Positions 27,832 to 36,588 of a stretch of DNA of 64,000 bases are shown piece by piece (position 1 is the stretch's first letter; every line of letters begins with the position of its first letter). The DNA comes from JANQEU01 sp965242805 (GTDB lineage Bacteria; Bacteroidota; Bacteroidia; Cytophagales; Cyclobacteriaceae). Below the pieces are notes generated by a model that saw only the letters and a program-made list of their open reading frames with translations, had not been told where the DNA came from and searched no databases. The translations under genes and the position numbers were made by a program. The stretch is taken from positions 992,001 through 1,056,000 of the forward strand of contig CBDETD010000002.1 in assembly GCA_965242805.1 (NCBI GenBank). The letters run 5' to 3'.

Positions 27832-28005
27832 GCGGGGATTCAGTTGGCCTCTTTAAAGATACTTAAAATCACCAAATGGACTTAAGATTTGGACAAAGTG
27901 CCGCATCCTCAATCTTTTCATGACGTCTTACTTCCATGATCAAACCCTTCACAGATCATTTGTGGAATAGAGGGCACTTCCACTCCCGCTCCGCTTGTTA
28001 TACAT

Positions 28006-28470
28006 TCACCCTCCAAACACTTCAATATCGTTCTGACCAGCAAACTCTCTCAGTTTCTGTTTCATTCGGATTGAAATTTTGGGATTACTACGATAACTGA
28101 AAATATGAGATCCCTCTTCATGTTCAAATGTAATCTTGTACCTCTCATACTTGATAGAGATTATTTTATTCCACTTCAGTTTTTTGGGCTTTTTTAGGAG
28201 TGTTGGTTTTAATAGAATTCCCTCTTCGTCAAAGATTACTTTGGGACTGATCGCCAAATTTGTATAAAAGAGCACTCCATACGTAATAGCAGAAATTCCA
28301 ACCATTATCCATCCGGCCGACTCAAACGTAAATCCATTATTATAGAAATCGGCAGTTCCAATGATGAAATAATAACAGCCAAAGATGAGTAACACCCACT
28401 TTGCAACGGAATTTGAAAACGGGCTACCATCGCCTATCAAAATTCTATCACTTGATTTATTAACCATCAC
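28006..28470 (-). CDS. Small membrane protein with PH-like domain
   Basis: 154 residues, two membrane helices (about 25-72), then a beta-rich domain (KVIFDEEGILLKPTLLKKPKKLKWNKI, SIKYERYKITFEHEEG) and a C-terminal helix (ISIRMKQKLREFAG), a layout matching the neighbour at 27280. The two probably arose from related families; sequence identity by eye is low. Start could be Met1 or Met2. In the 174-base gap downstream, GTGGAA (27962-27967) and TTCCAC (27978-27983) form a small inverted repeat like the sites near 19.8 kb. Function unknown. Confidence 0.65.
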   Translation of the reverse strand: MMVNKSSDRILIGDGSPFSNSVAKWVLLIFGCYYFIIGTADFYNNGFTFESAGWIMVGISAITYGVLFYTNLAISPKVIFDEEGILLKPTLLKKPKKLKWNKIISIKYERYKITFEHEEGSHIFSYRSNPKISIRMKQKLREFAGQNDIEVFGG

Positions 28471-28522
28471 AAAATTGATGATTTAAATTGATCTAAAGTT
28501 TCCCATGATCTGGAGCGGAAGT

Positions 28523-29080
28523 TCAACTCAACACCTTGATAATGGTCTCAGTATCCAACACCTCAGCGAACTCATCCTTAAGACTGGCCAGGGCTGTACG
28601 ATGAATAAGTTCCGCGTCGTACTTTTCGCCATCAATCCCGATCTTATTGAAGGTTGCTGTAGCATCGGAAATAACAGTTGTGTTAAAGCCCAAATTACCA
28701 GCCATCCTTGTAGTGGTTGAAACGCAATGATCTGTAGTAAGCCCGACGATCACTACCTCATCGATTCCATTGTTTTTAAGTTGACCTTCAAGGTCAGTCC
28801 CAATAAAAGCACTATTTACTTCCTTCTTGACCACCTTTTCATCTCCTACGGGTTCCACGATTGGGTTGATACGATTCCCGGGATGCCCCGGCCTTAGTGG
28901 AGAATCAGGATTTGTTGAGCAATGTTGTACGTGATATACAGGCCATTTCTTAACTCTAAAATGATCGAGGATCTTTCTTGCATTGGCTTCAGCGTCCGGA
29001 TTATTCCTTCCTCCACCCCAGTAATTCAGATCGTCAAATCCTGATTGTATATCTATTAGTAATAATGCTCTCATATCCAC
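28523..29080 (-). CDS. Cysteine hydrolase, isochorismatase superfamily
   Basis: 185 residues with the catalytic triad of the superfamily: Asp10 (LLIDIQSGF), Lys86 (VVKKEVNSAF) and Cys119 (TTDHCVSTTT, preceded by a cis-peptide region GLTTDH). Members hydrolyse amides such as nicotinamide, carbamoylsarcosine or biuret, or the isochorismate ether. The substrate cannot be told. Start Met1 or Met3. It stands alone on its strand before the 29196 secreted protein. Confidence 0.9.
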   Translation of the reverse strand: MDMRALLLIDIQSGFDDLNYWGGGRNNPDAEANARKILDHFRVKKWPVYHVQHCSTNPDSPLRPGHPGNRINPIVEPVGDEKVVKKEVNSAFIGTDLEGQLKNNGIDEVVIVGLTTDHCVSTTTRMAGNLGFNTTVISDATATFNKIGIDGEKYDAELIHRTALASLKDEFAEVLDTETIIKVLS

Positions 29081-29195
29081 TAATGTCGGTTTAAATATCT
29101 ATAAATCCTCACAGGTGATCAGCTACTTAAATAAATCTCTTTGTCATTTCTTTTTTTTATCAATACAATTGACAACTCTGTAAAACTTTGATACC

Positions 29196-32100
29196 ATGAA
29201 AATTTCTTTTCCCCTATTAATTTGTATAAGTCTGATCGTTGCTGACAACCATAGTTGGGCACAAAGCACGGGTATTACCCCATCATTCTATGAGAATATG
29301 GAATGGAGAAATATCGGTCCGAATCGGGGTGGACGTTCTTTAGGTTGCGCTGGAAGTCCGGGTAGACCAAACGAATACTATTTTGGAGCAACAGGAGGTG
29401 GACTTTGGAAAACTATCGACGGTGGTAACGAATGGTTCCCTGTCACAGATGGTCAAATCACGTCCTCTTCTATCGGGGCAGTTGCAGTAGCCGAAACAAA
29501 TCCGGACATCCTTTACATCGGAGGAGGAGAAACCCAACTCAGGGGCAGTATCACCCAGGGAGATGGAGTATATAAATCAATGGACGGTGGTAAGACCTGG
29601 AGACATTTAGGATTACAGGAAACACAAGCAATATCCAGAATTAGGATCCATCCAACTGATCCTGATATCGTTTATGTGGCAGCATTGGGTCATCCATACG
29701 GGGATAACGAAGAACGGGGAGTATTTAAGTCAACTGATGGAGGAAATACCTGGCAAAAAATTCTCTATGTGAGTTCAAAAGCGGGAGCAGCAGACCTCAT
29801 AATCGATCGCACTAATCCCAATGTGTTATACGCTTCTACCTGGCAGGTATATCGAAAAGCATGGAAGATGTGGGGAGGTGGCCCCGATTGCAAGTTATGG
29901 AAGTCAGAGAATGGTGGGAAAACCTGGACGGAATTGTCAAAAAATCCTGGAATGCCAGAAGGTCCTATTGGTAAAATAGGCGTGACTGTATCCCCAGCCA
30001 ATCCTAAAAGAGTATGGGCGATTGTTGAAGCAAACGAAGGAGGAGTATTTAGATCAGACGACGGTGGCTGGACATGGACTAAGACCAATGAGGAAAGGAA
30101 ACTTAGACAAAGAGCTTTTTACTATTCGCGGGTATATGCAGATCCCTGGGATCCGGAAACAGTCTATTGTCTGAATGTGGATTTCTGGAAGTCTACCGAC
30201 GGTGGTAAAACATTTGATATCGAACTACGACCTCCTCATGGTGACTTTCATGATCTCTGGATTGATCCCAACGATCCCAATCGAATGATCAATTCTAATG
30301 ATGGTGGCGGGTCTGTAAGTATTAACGGTGGTAAGTCATGGACCGAACTGGACTATCCAACTACACAGTTGTATCATGTTATGACTACAAGCGACGTTCC
30401 CTATCATGTGGCGGGTGCTCAACAGGATAATAGTACTGTGGCAGTCCCCAGTGATGGTTGGGGACATATGCAAGCTCGTGGACCAAATCATGGATGGTAT
30501 TATGCTGTTGGCGGAGGTGAAAGTGGATGGATCACGCAAAGCCCAACGGATCCTGATGTATTCTACGCAGGTAGCCAGGGAGCCCTACTGACCAGGTACA
30601 ATAGGAAGAACGGGCAGATCAGAGACATTCAGGTATACCCGCGTTTCTTTTCCGGGGAACCTGCCAGTTCCTTACCTGAAAGATGGCAGTGGACTTTCCC
30701 AATAATGTTCGCTCCAAAGGATCCATCAATCATGTATACATGTTCTCAACATGTCTGGAAAACTACCAATGATGGACAAACATGGGTGAAGATCAGTCCT
30801 GACCTTACGTATGCGGATCCGGAGACCCTGGGCAAAACTGGTGGTATCATCACGATGGATATGAACGGTCCTGAGATCTATGCGACTGTATTCGCTCTTG
30901 CTCCATCCTTTCATGATGTAAATACGATTTGGGCCGGTTCGGACGATGGGAAGATCCATATCACAAGAGACGGAGGCAAGAATTGGAAGGATATAACGCC
31001 GAAAGACCTCCCGAAATTCTCAAGAGTAAGCATTATTGAAGAGTCCCAGCACAATCCCGGCACTCTCTATGTCGCAGCAAACAGGTATCAGGTCGATGAC
31101 CGAGAACCATACGTATTCCGTACCACGGACTTCGGCAAGAACTGGAAGAAAATCGTAAATGGAATTTCTTCCGGTCACTTCGCCAGGGCGGTGCGGGAAG
31201 ATCACAAAAAATCTGGTTTGCTGTTTTTGGGGACTGAGCACGGTGTTTACGTTTCTTTCAATGCCGGTGATACATGGCAACCTATTCAAAACAACTTACC
31301 TGATACACCGATCAGGGATCTGGTAATCAAAAACGACGACGTCGTCCTTGGCACACATGGTCGCGGCTTCTGGATACTTGATGATATCGCTCCACTTCGG
31401 GAAGTATCTACTGAGCTTCTAAAGAACAAGGTTACCCTCTTCGAACCCACAAACCCAATCAGAGGGGTATACGATCTCAAGGTCCAGTATTATCTGAAGG
31501 ATCAGCTGGATTCAGTCACAATTGAGATACTCGATGAAAACGATAACACTATTGATACTTTCATAGGTAAAGATTTGGAGTACAAACCTGATCCCAATCT
31601 TCCATGGTGGCGCCGTGGAGGAAGTACGAAACCCACCGTCGCCAAAGGGTTAAATTCCTTTACCTGGGATCTCAGATATAAGGGGGCCACTACATTTGAG
31701 GGAATGATCATATGGAGCGCAAGACCCCAACGGGGACCAAAAGCTACGCCCGGCAAATACAAAGTAAAGCTTATTGCAGGTGACTATTCAAAAACGTATG
31801 ACTTCGATATTGAAATGAATCCAAACCTGGAAGGGATAAGTTTGGAGGACCTTCAGGAACAGTTTGATCTTGCCAGTAAAATCGTGGAAAAAGAAAGTGC
31901 AGCCAATGAGGCTGTTATTGACATAAGAAGGATGAAAAAGCTGATCGAAAACGCTTCGACATCCAACATGGATCCTGAAGTCCTTCAAGACACTAAGATC
32001 TTTGTAGAAAAGATCAATGCAATTGAAGAGGAGCTTTATCAAACCAAGAACCAAAGTCCGCAGGATCCATTGAACTTCCCGATCCGTCTCAATAATAGAC

Positions 32101-32264
32101 TTAGTTCACTCAGAAGAAGTATGGAAAACGGTGATGCCAAACCGACGGATGGAGCCTACAAGGTATTTGATGAGTTATCGGCAGAACTGAATTCGCATTT
32201 GTCCATGCTGAATGAATTAACCGACAATGATTGGGTGAGTTTGAAAGATCAACTAGGGATTTGA
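29196..32264 (+). CDS. Secreted sortilin/VPS10-like BNR beta-propeller protein
   Basis: 1022 residues with a signal peptide (1-22, ending SWA). Residues 30-730 carry many Asp-box/BNR repeats of the S-x-DGG-x-T-W kind (KSMDGGKTWRHL, KSTDGGNTWQKI, RSDDGGWTWTKT, ITRDGGKNWKDI), the pattern of VPS10/sortilin ten-bladed propellers and xyloglucanase-like proteins. About 760-900 is a beta-sandwich linker; 890-1000 is helical (LEDLQEQFDLASKIV). Similar long proteins are widespread in Bacteroidota and often labelled glycosyl hydrolase on propeller similarity; I see no catalytic motif that would prove that. No sorting tail of the T9SS type is evident. Confidence 0.88.
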   Translation: MKISFPLLICISLIVADNHSWAQSTGITPSFYENMEWRNIGPNRGGRSLGCAGSPGRPNEYYFGATGGGLWKTIDGGNEWFPVTDGQITSSSIGAVAVAETNPDILYIGGGETQLRGSITQGDGVYKSMDGGKTWRHLGLQETQAISRIRIHPTDPDIVYVAALGHPYGDNEERGVFKSTDGGNTWQKILYVSSKAGAADLIIDRTNPNVLYASTWQVYRKAWKMWGGGPDCKLWKSENGGKTWTELSKNPGMPEGPIGKIGVTVSPANPKRVWAIVEANEGGVFRSDDGGWTWTKTNEERKLRQRAFYYSRVYADPWDPETVYCLNVDFWKSTDGGKTFDIELRPPHGDFHDLWIDPNDPNRMINSNDGGGSVSINGGKSWTELDYPTTQLYHVMTTSDVPYHVAGAQQDNSTVAVPSDGWGHMQARGPNHGWYYAVGGGESGWITQSPTDPDVFYAGSQGALLTRYNRKNGQIRDIQVYPRFFSGEPASSLPERWQWTFPIMFAPKDPSIMYTCSQHVWKTTNDGQTWVKISPDLTYADPETLGKTGGIITMDMNGPEIYATVFALAPSFHDVNTIWAGSDDGKIHITRDGGKNWKDITPKDLPKFSRVSIIEESQHNPGTLYVAANRYQVDDREPYVFRTTDFGKNWKKIVNGISSGHFARAVREDHKKSGLLFLGTEHGVYVSFNAGDTWQPIQNNLPDTPIRDLVIKNDDVVLGTHGRGFWILDDIAPLREVSTELLKNKVTLFEPTNPIRGVYDLKVQYYLKDQLDSVTIEILDENDNTIDTFIGKDLEYKPDPNLPWWRRGGSTKPTVAKGLNSFTWDLRYKGATTFEGMIIWSARPQRGPKATPGKYKVKLIAGDYSKTYDFDIEMNPNLEGISLEDLQEQFDLASKIVEKESAANEAVIDIRRMKKLIENASTSNMDPEVLQDTKIFVEKINAIEEELYQTKNQSPQDPLNFPIRLNNRLSSLRRSMENGDAKPTDGAYKVFDELSAELNSHLSMLNELTDNDWVSLKDQLGI

Positions 32265-32272
32265 AAGAGAAA

Positions 32273-33013
32273 TTATCGGTCTAGCCATGATTTAAACTCT
32301 CCCACTCTTTCCCGTGCAACAATGATCTGCTCGTCTTGAAAGTTTGATACCTTAAGTTCAAGCCTGGAATTGGTATAGGCGATGATGTCATCAATCGCAT
32401 CAAGTTGAACAAGGAATTTTCGTGAAACACGAAAAAAAATACTGCTATCCATTAATTCCTCTACCTTGTCCATGGTATAGTCAATAGGAAACCTGCGGCC
32501 TTCCCTTGTGAAAATGTATGTGGCTTTGTCCTTACTGTAGATTAAGAGTACATCTTCAGTTTTAACGGATCTCAAATGCTCCCCAACTTTGATGATAAAC
32601 CTTTCCTTCCCCTGTGTTCCAAATGATTTGGAAAGAAGTTCAATGTTGGACATGGTCTGATGTGAATTCTTTTCAAATTTTTCGATTGCCGAAACCAGTT
32701 CATGGGGATCGATGGGCTTTAGTAGATAATCAACACTATTCGTTTTGAACGCCTTTATAGCGTATGAATCGTACGCAGTTGTGAAGATTATAGGTTTCTC
32801 TAGTTTGATCTGATCAAAAATATCAAAGGAAAGTCCGTCCGCCAATTGGATATCCATAAAGACCAGATCAAATTGCATAGATGGCAATGCCGATACAACA
32901 CCCTCAATCGAATCGAAAACAATTAGGCAATTATAATCGGGTCTGCAATCCATTACTAATCGTTTAAGTCGATCTGCAGCTATTTTCTCGTCCTCAATGA
33001 TGATATACTTCAT
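32273..33013 (-). CDS. LytTR-family response regulator
   Basis: 246 residues. Receiver domain 1-120 with acidic pair EDE at 7-9, phospho-acceptor Asp54 (FMDIQLADG) and Lys near 100 (LLKPID), then a LytTR DNA-binding domain (about 140-245: RFIIKVGEHLRSVKTEDVLLIYSKDK, FFRVSRKFLVQLDAI). It overlaps the upstream LytS-like kinase by four bases (33010-33013), which makes the two a coupled two-component system. Target genes cannot be named; LytTR proteins bind paired repeats. Confidence 0.95.
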   Translation of the reverse strand: MKYIIIEDEKIAADRLKRLVMDCRPDYNCLIVFDSIEGVVSALPSMQFDLVFMDIQLADGLSFDIFDQIKLEKPIIFTTAYDSYAIKAFKTNSVDYLLKPIDPHELVSAIEKFEKNSHQTMSNIELLSKSFGTQGKERFIIKVGEHLRSVKTEDVLLIYSKDKATYIFTREGRRFPIDYTMDKVEELMDSSIFFRVSRKFLVQLDAIDDIIAYTNSRLELKVSNFQDEQIIVARERVGEFKSWLDR

Positions 33014-34050
33014 TTCAATGAAAGTATTGGTACACGCACTTCAAAAGCCTCCTCTCGATCTAAAACCTCCACTTTTTTATCTGAAAGAAATTCATACCGC
33101 CCCCGAAGGTTATGAAGGCCAATTCCAGTTGAACTGGTTTCCTTGGATTTCCTTTGGACATTGTTCCGAACTGTCAAATAATCTTTATCTCTATCTAACT
33201 GTATCTTCAAGGGCCTTTTTTCCGAAATCACATTATGTTTGATCGCATTTTCGATCAAGAGTTGAATGGATAGTGGAGCTACCATGATCCCATTAATTTT
33301 GTCCAATCGATTCTCCATGATAAGATTTTGTTGGAACCTTATTTTCTGGAGATAAACGTATGATTGTACAAATTCGAGTTCTTCCTCCAATTTCACAACT
33401 TCCTTGTCCTTCTGATCAAGGACATACCTGTAGACATCCGATAGTTTCCTGATAAATTTCACAGCTTTGTCCTGGTCTTCATAGACCAATGAACTCAAAG
33501 CATTGAGGCTATTGAATAAAAAATGAGGATTAACCTGACTCTTAAGGCTTTCAAACTGTGTTGAAACCTGTTCAGTTTTTAATTTCTCAACATTAAGAGC
33601 TGCTTCACGCCATGAATATAAAAATCCTCTGCCGTGGAAGAAAGTCCCGATAAATAGGGCAAATAAAAGTGGAAAGAAAAATTCAGTCCATGATACAACT
33701 TCAAAGAATTCTGAATAACTCTTCCCATAGAACAAAACATGCACAGACCAAAGGATCAGAAAAGTCGCAACAATCGTATACGTGATGGAGCTAAAAAAAC
33801 TTAGAAAAAAACGCAATTTGGGCTGATTGACCCATTTGGGTCCTACTAAATCCAACACATTAACGACGTACTCATTCCCCTTCCATAGTACCACCCAATA
33901 AATCCCGGAGATTACCAATTGGTCAGGATTCTCAAGTAATTCATGGAAGCTGAAACCACTTTGTAGTAATCCATTGAAGAGACCCCCACCAAGAAAAATA
34001 CATCCAGCCCAAAGTAGCTCTGAAAGTAAAAATTTGACTTTGGAATTCAT
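33010..34050 (-). CDS. LytS/YehU-type sensor histidine kinase
   Basis: 346 residues: four hydrophobic helices in the first 150 residues, then the His-kinase domain (QVNPHFLFNSLNALSSL, the phospho-acceptor His being in NPHF) and an HATPase with N box ENAIKHNV and G box TGIGLHNLRGRYEFL. It has no extracellular domain of size, so the signal is likely membrane-borne. Upstream end overlaps the DUF2141 gene by four bases; downstream end overlaps the LytTR regulator. Confidence 0.94.
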   Translation of the reverse strand: MNSKVKFLLSELLWAGCIFLGGGLFNGLLQSGFSFHELLENPDQLVISGIYWVVLWKGNEYVVNVLDLVGPKWVNQPKLRFFLSFFSSITYTIVATFLILWSVHVLFYGKSYSEFFEVVSWTEFFFPLLFALFIGTFFHGRGFLYSWREAALNVEKLKTEQVSTQFESLKSQVNPHFLFNSLNALSSLVYEDQDKAVKFIRKLSDVYRYVLDQKDKEVVKLEEELEFVQSYVYLQKIRFQQNLIMENRLDKINGIMVAPLSIQLLIENAIKHNVISEKRPLKIQLDRDKDYLTVRNNVQRKSKETSSTGIGLHNLRGRYEFLSDKKVEVLDREEAFEVRVPILSLK

Positions 34051-34451
34051 AAGTCTATGGTCACCTCTTTGTTACCCGAAAGATTGAAAACGCAATCCTC
34101 ATAATTCGGAGGACCAAATCTCCCCCTTGCATTGTTGGAAAACCCATAGGGTTCGGTGGGAATACCGATAAAATTGGTATCCAATTCACCATTTCCATTC
34201 AAATCCTGAAAAATGGAAATGGCGTAATCACCATCCTCCAATAAAATGTCCAATACTACCTGATTGGAATTAATTTTCTCAATGATTGAGTAGACCGCTT
34301 TGTCCATAAATGAATCCGATCGGTCAAAAACAGCTAAATATAGATCCCCATGAGGTTCATCCACATTCACATTGATCTTCAGGTGACACTCCTTACTTAT
34401 TAAAAAAGAAAAAATGAATATCAATTTGAAGACCATCTGTTTTTTCTTCAA
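34047..34451 (-). CDS. DUF2141 secreted protein
   Basis: 134 residues with an N-terminal hydrophobic segment (VFKLIFIFSFLI) and the DUF2141 hallmark IPTEPYGFSNNARGRFGPPNYEDC. Members are small exported beta-sandwich proteins of unknown role in Bacteroidota and Proteobacteria. It is the first gene of a three-gene unit with the LytS/LytTR system (ATGA overlaps), so it may be a component of or a signal-side partner for that system. This context is seen here; the link is inference. Confidence 0.85.
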   Translation of the reverse strand: MKKKQMVFKLIFIFSFLISKECHLKINVNVDEPHGDLYLAVFDRSDSFMDKAVYSIIEKINSNQVVLDILLEDGDYAISIFQDLNGNGELDTNFIGIPTEPYGFSNNARGRFGPPNYEDCVFNLSGNKEVTIDL

Positions 34452-34553
34452 AGATGATTACAATTCAAATAATCAACTCTCTCGAATAGGATGAATTGTC
34501 GATTTGTATGGATCAACTGAAAAAAGTATTTGAAAATTGTAATTTTTAGAAAA

Positions 34554-34612
34554 AATAGTATGCATGCATAACAAATTATGTGCTATCTTCGTGTAATAAT
34601 AGTATGCATGCA
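34554..34612. promoter_or_regulatory. Direct repeat of palindromic operator around acyl-CoA dehydrogenase promoter
   Basis: AATAGTATGCATGCA occurs at 34554-34568 and 34598-34612, 44 bases apart; the first copy extends to the perfect palindrome TATGCATGCATA (34559-34570). Between them TATCTTCG (34584-34591) is one mismatch from TAnnTTTG. The two copies thus flank a likely promoter, which suits a repressor such as a TetR-type acyl-CoA responsive regulator. Identity of the regulator is inference. Confidence 0.55.
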
Positions 34613-34638
34613 GAGTAAATTAAGATAAACAGTCGACA

Positions 34639-36447
34639 ATGGAAGTAGCAGTAAAACCCGAAGCATTAAAAGGAGGAGAATTTCTGATCAAGGACACTGA
34701 TCCACAGGATATATTTATTCCTGAGGAGTTTTCAGAAGAGCAGAGAATGATGGCAAGCGCCACACAAGATTTCCTGGACAAGGAAATATCGCCAATTAGG
34801 GATCGGATAGACAGCCTTGAAGAAGGGCTCATGTCTTCATTGATGGGAAAAGCAGGTGAATTAGGCTTATTGGGCATTACGGTTCCCGAAGAATATGGCG
34901 GAATGGGAATGAATTTCAACACCGGAATGTTGATTGCCGATATTGTAGCATCTTCAGGTTCTTTCTCAACAGCATATGGAGCCCATACCGGGATTGGCAC
35001 CTTACCTATCCTCTACTATGGAACCGAGGAACAAAAACAAAAGTATCTTCCAAAATTGGCTACAGGAGAATGGAAAGCTTGCTACTGCCTGACAGAACCC
35101 GATGCCGGATCCGATGCAAATTCCGGTAAATCCAAAGCGACATTAACTGATGATGGTAAGCATTACCTTATCAATGGTCAGAAAATGTGGATATCAAATG
35201 CCGGATTCGCTGACCTGTTGATTGTTTTCGCAAAAATCGATGACGATAAAAATCTTACTGCATTCTTAGTAGAGAAAGAATTTGGTGGGATCACTATGAA
35301 TGATGAAGAGCGAAAGCTGGGTATTAAAGGATCCTCCACGCGACAGGTTTTCTTCAATGATTGCAAAGTCCCTGTTGATAATATGTTGTCAGAAAGGGAA
35401 AATGGATTCAAAATTGCAGTGAACGTCCTTAATGTTGGTCGTATAAAACTTGGCTGTGGCGTTATTGGAGGTACTAAGGAGATCGCTACCCTTTGCACCC
35501 AATATGCCAACGAACGAAAACAGTTCGGTCAGCCCATTTCCAATTTTGGGGCCATACAGCACAAACTGGCGGAAATGGCCATTAAGACATATGCAATAGA
35601 ATCGGCCTCTTATCGCGCAGGTCAGAACATCGATGACAAGATCGACTCCCTAATTGAGGAAGGTATGGAGGTGACCCAAGCCAAACTTAAAGGAGTTGAG
35701 CAATTTGCAATTGAGGCAGCTATAATTAAGATCCATGGTTCGGAAGCATTGGATTATGTAGTTGATGAAGGTGTGCAACTATATGGTGGAATGGGCTTTT
35801 CAGAAGAAGCACCAATGGCAAGAGCTTATCGCGATGCAAGGATCACAAGGATATATGAGGGCACAAATGAAATCAACCGTATGCTCATTGTTGGTATGCT
35901 CCTAAAACGGGCAATGAAAGGAGAACTGGACTTGATGACCCATGCAATGGCTGTTGGTAAGGAACTGACAGGAATTCCTTCATTCGAAACTCCTGATTTC
36001 GAAGCGCCATTGTCCGAGGAGATGGAGGTTATATCCAGATTAAAAAAAGCTGTATTAATGGTAGCGGGCAAAGCAGCAGAAACATATGGTCCTGACCTTG
36101 AAAAGCAGCAGGAAATATTAATGTTGATTGCCGATATGATCATAGAAGTTTATGTGGCTGAATCAACAATTTTGAGAACTCAAAAATTGATCGGTAAAAC
36201 CGGTGTTGAAAATAATCAGTTGTTCATTGACATGGCCAAAGGATATCTTCACACGGCCGTACAACGAGTCAAAAATGCAGGAGATGAAGCGGTATCTTCT
36301 TTCAGCCAGGGTGATGAGCAGAGAGTTCTGCTAATGGGAATGAAAAGATTTACCAAAGTGAATCCTGTCAATACAATTGAGATCCGACGACGAGTTGCAA
36401 ACGAAATGATCGAGAAAAACCAGTTCCCTTATTCCTTATATAATTAA
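34639..36447 (+). CDS. Acyl-CoA dehydrogenase, long form
   Basis: FAD enzyme that makes the trans-2,3 double bond in acyl-CoA, the first oxidative step of fatty acid beta-oxidation. 602 residues, the longer Bacteroidota type with a C-terminal helical extension (about 430-602). Motifs: CYCLTEPDAGSDANSG, MWISNAGFADL, YANERKQFGQPISNFGAIQHKLAEM, and QLYGGMGFSEEAPMARAYRDARITRIYEGTNEINR with the catalytic Glu normally in that region. No hydratase/thiolase genes flank it; in many relatives they sit just upstream. Controlled by the operator pair described and closed by a hairpin terminator. Confidence 0.95.
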   Translation: MEVAVKPEALKGGEFLIKDTDPQDIFIPEEFSEEQRMMASATQDFLDKEISPIRDRIDSLEEGLMSSLMGKAGELGLLGITVPEEYGGMGMNFNTGMLIADIVASSGSFSTAYGAHTGIGTLPILYYGTEEQKQKYLPKLATGEWKACYCLTEPDAGSDANSGKSKATLTDDGKHYLINGQKMWISNAGFADLLIVFAKIDDDKNLTAFLVEKEFGGITMNDEERKLGIKGSSTRQVFFNDCKVPVDNMLSERENGFKIAVNVLNVGRIKLGCGVIGGTKEIATLCTQYANERKQFGQPISNFGAIQHKLAEMAIKTYAIESASYRAGQNIDDKIDSLIEEGMEVTQAKLKGVEQFAIEAAIIKIHGSEALDYVVDEGVQLYGGMGFSEEAPMARAYRDARITRIYEGTNEINRMLIVGMLLKRAMKGELDLMTHAMAVGKELTGIPSFETPDFEAPLSEEMEVISRLKKAVLMVAGKAAETYGPDLEKQQEILMLIADMIIEVYVAESTILRTQKLIGKTGVENNQLFIDMAKGYLHTAVQRVKNAGDEAVSSFSQGDEQRVLLMGMKRFTKVNPVNTIEIRRRVANEMIEKNQFPYSLYN

Positions 36448-36480
36448 GGAAACAGCTAAGGAATAAATATATATTATGTG

Positions 36481-36511
36481 AAAATCCCGTCTTTCATGAC
36501 GGGATTTTTTT
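36481..36511 (+). terminator. Rho-independent terminator after acyl-CoA dehydrogenase
   Basis: AAAATCCCGTC (36481-36491), loop TTTCAT, GACGGGATTTT with a T-run to 36511. The stem is GC-rich in the middle and is placed 34 bases after the stop. Confidence 0.85.
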
Positions 36512-36588
36512 ATTGCTAAAACAAGAGCATTGTTGTACTTTTTCTAGATAAGCCCCTATTTTTAAGGTAAACAATAGACTAGGGTCCT

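Noticed and set aside
29196..32264. Glycoside hydrolase annotation for the BNR propeller protein
   Set aside because: Similarity is confined to Asp-box repeats; no catalytic acids can be assigned.
34620..35000. Open frame on the minus strand inside the acyl-CoA dehydrogenase gene
   Set aside because: It is a reading-frame shadow of a clear enzyme gene, with no protein motif of its own.
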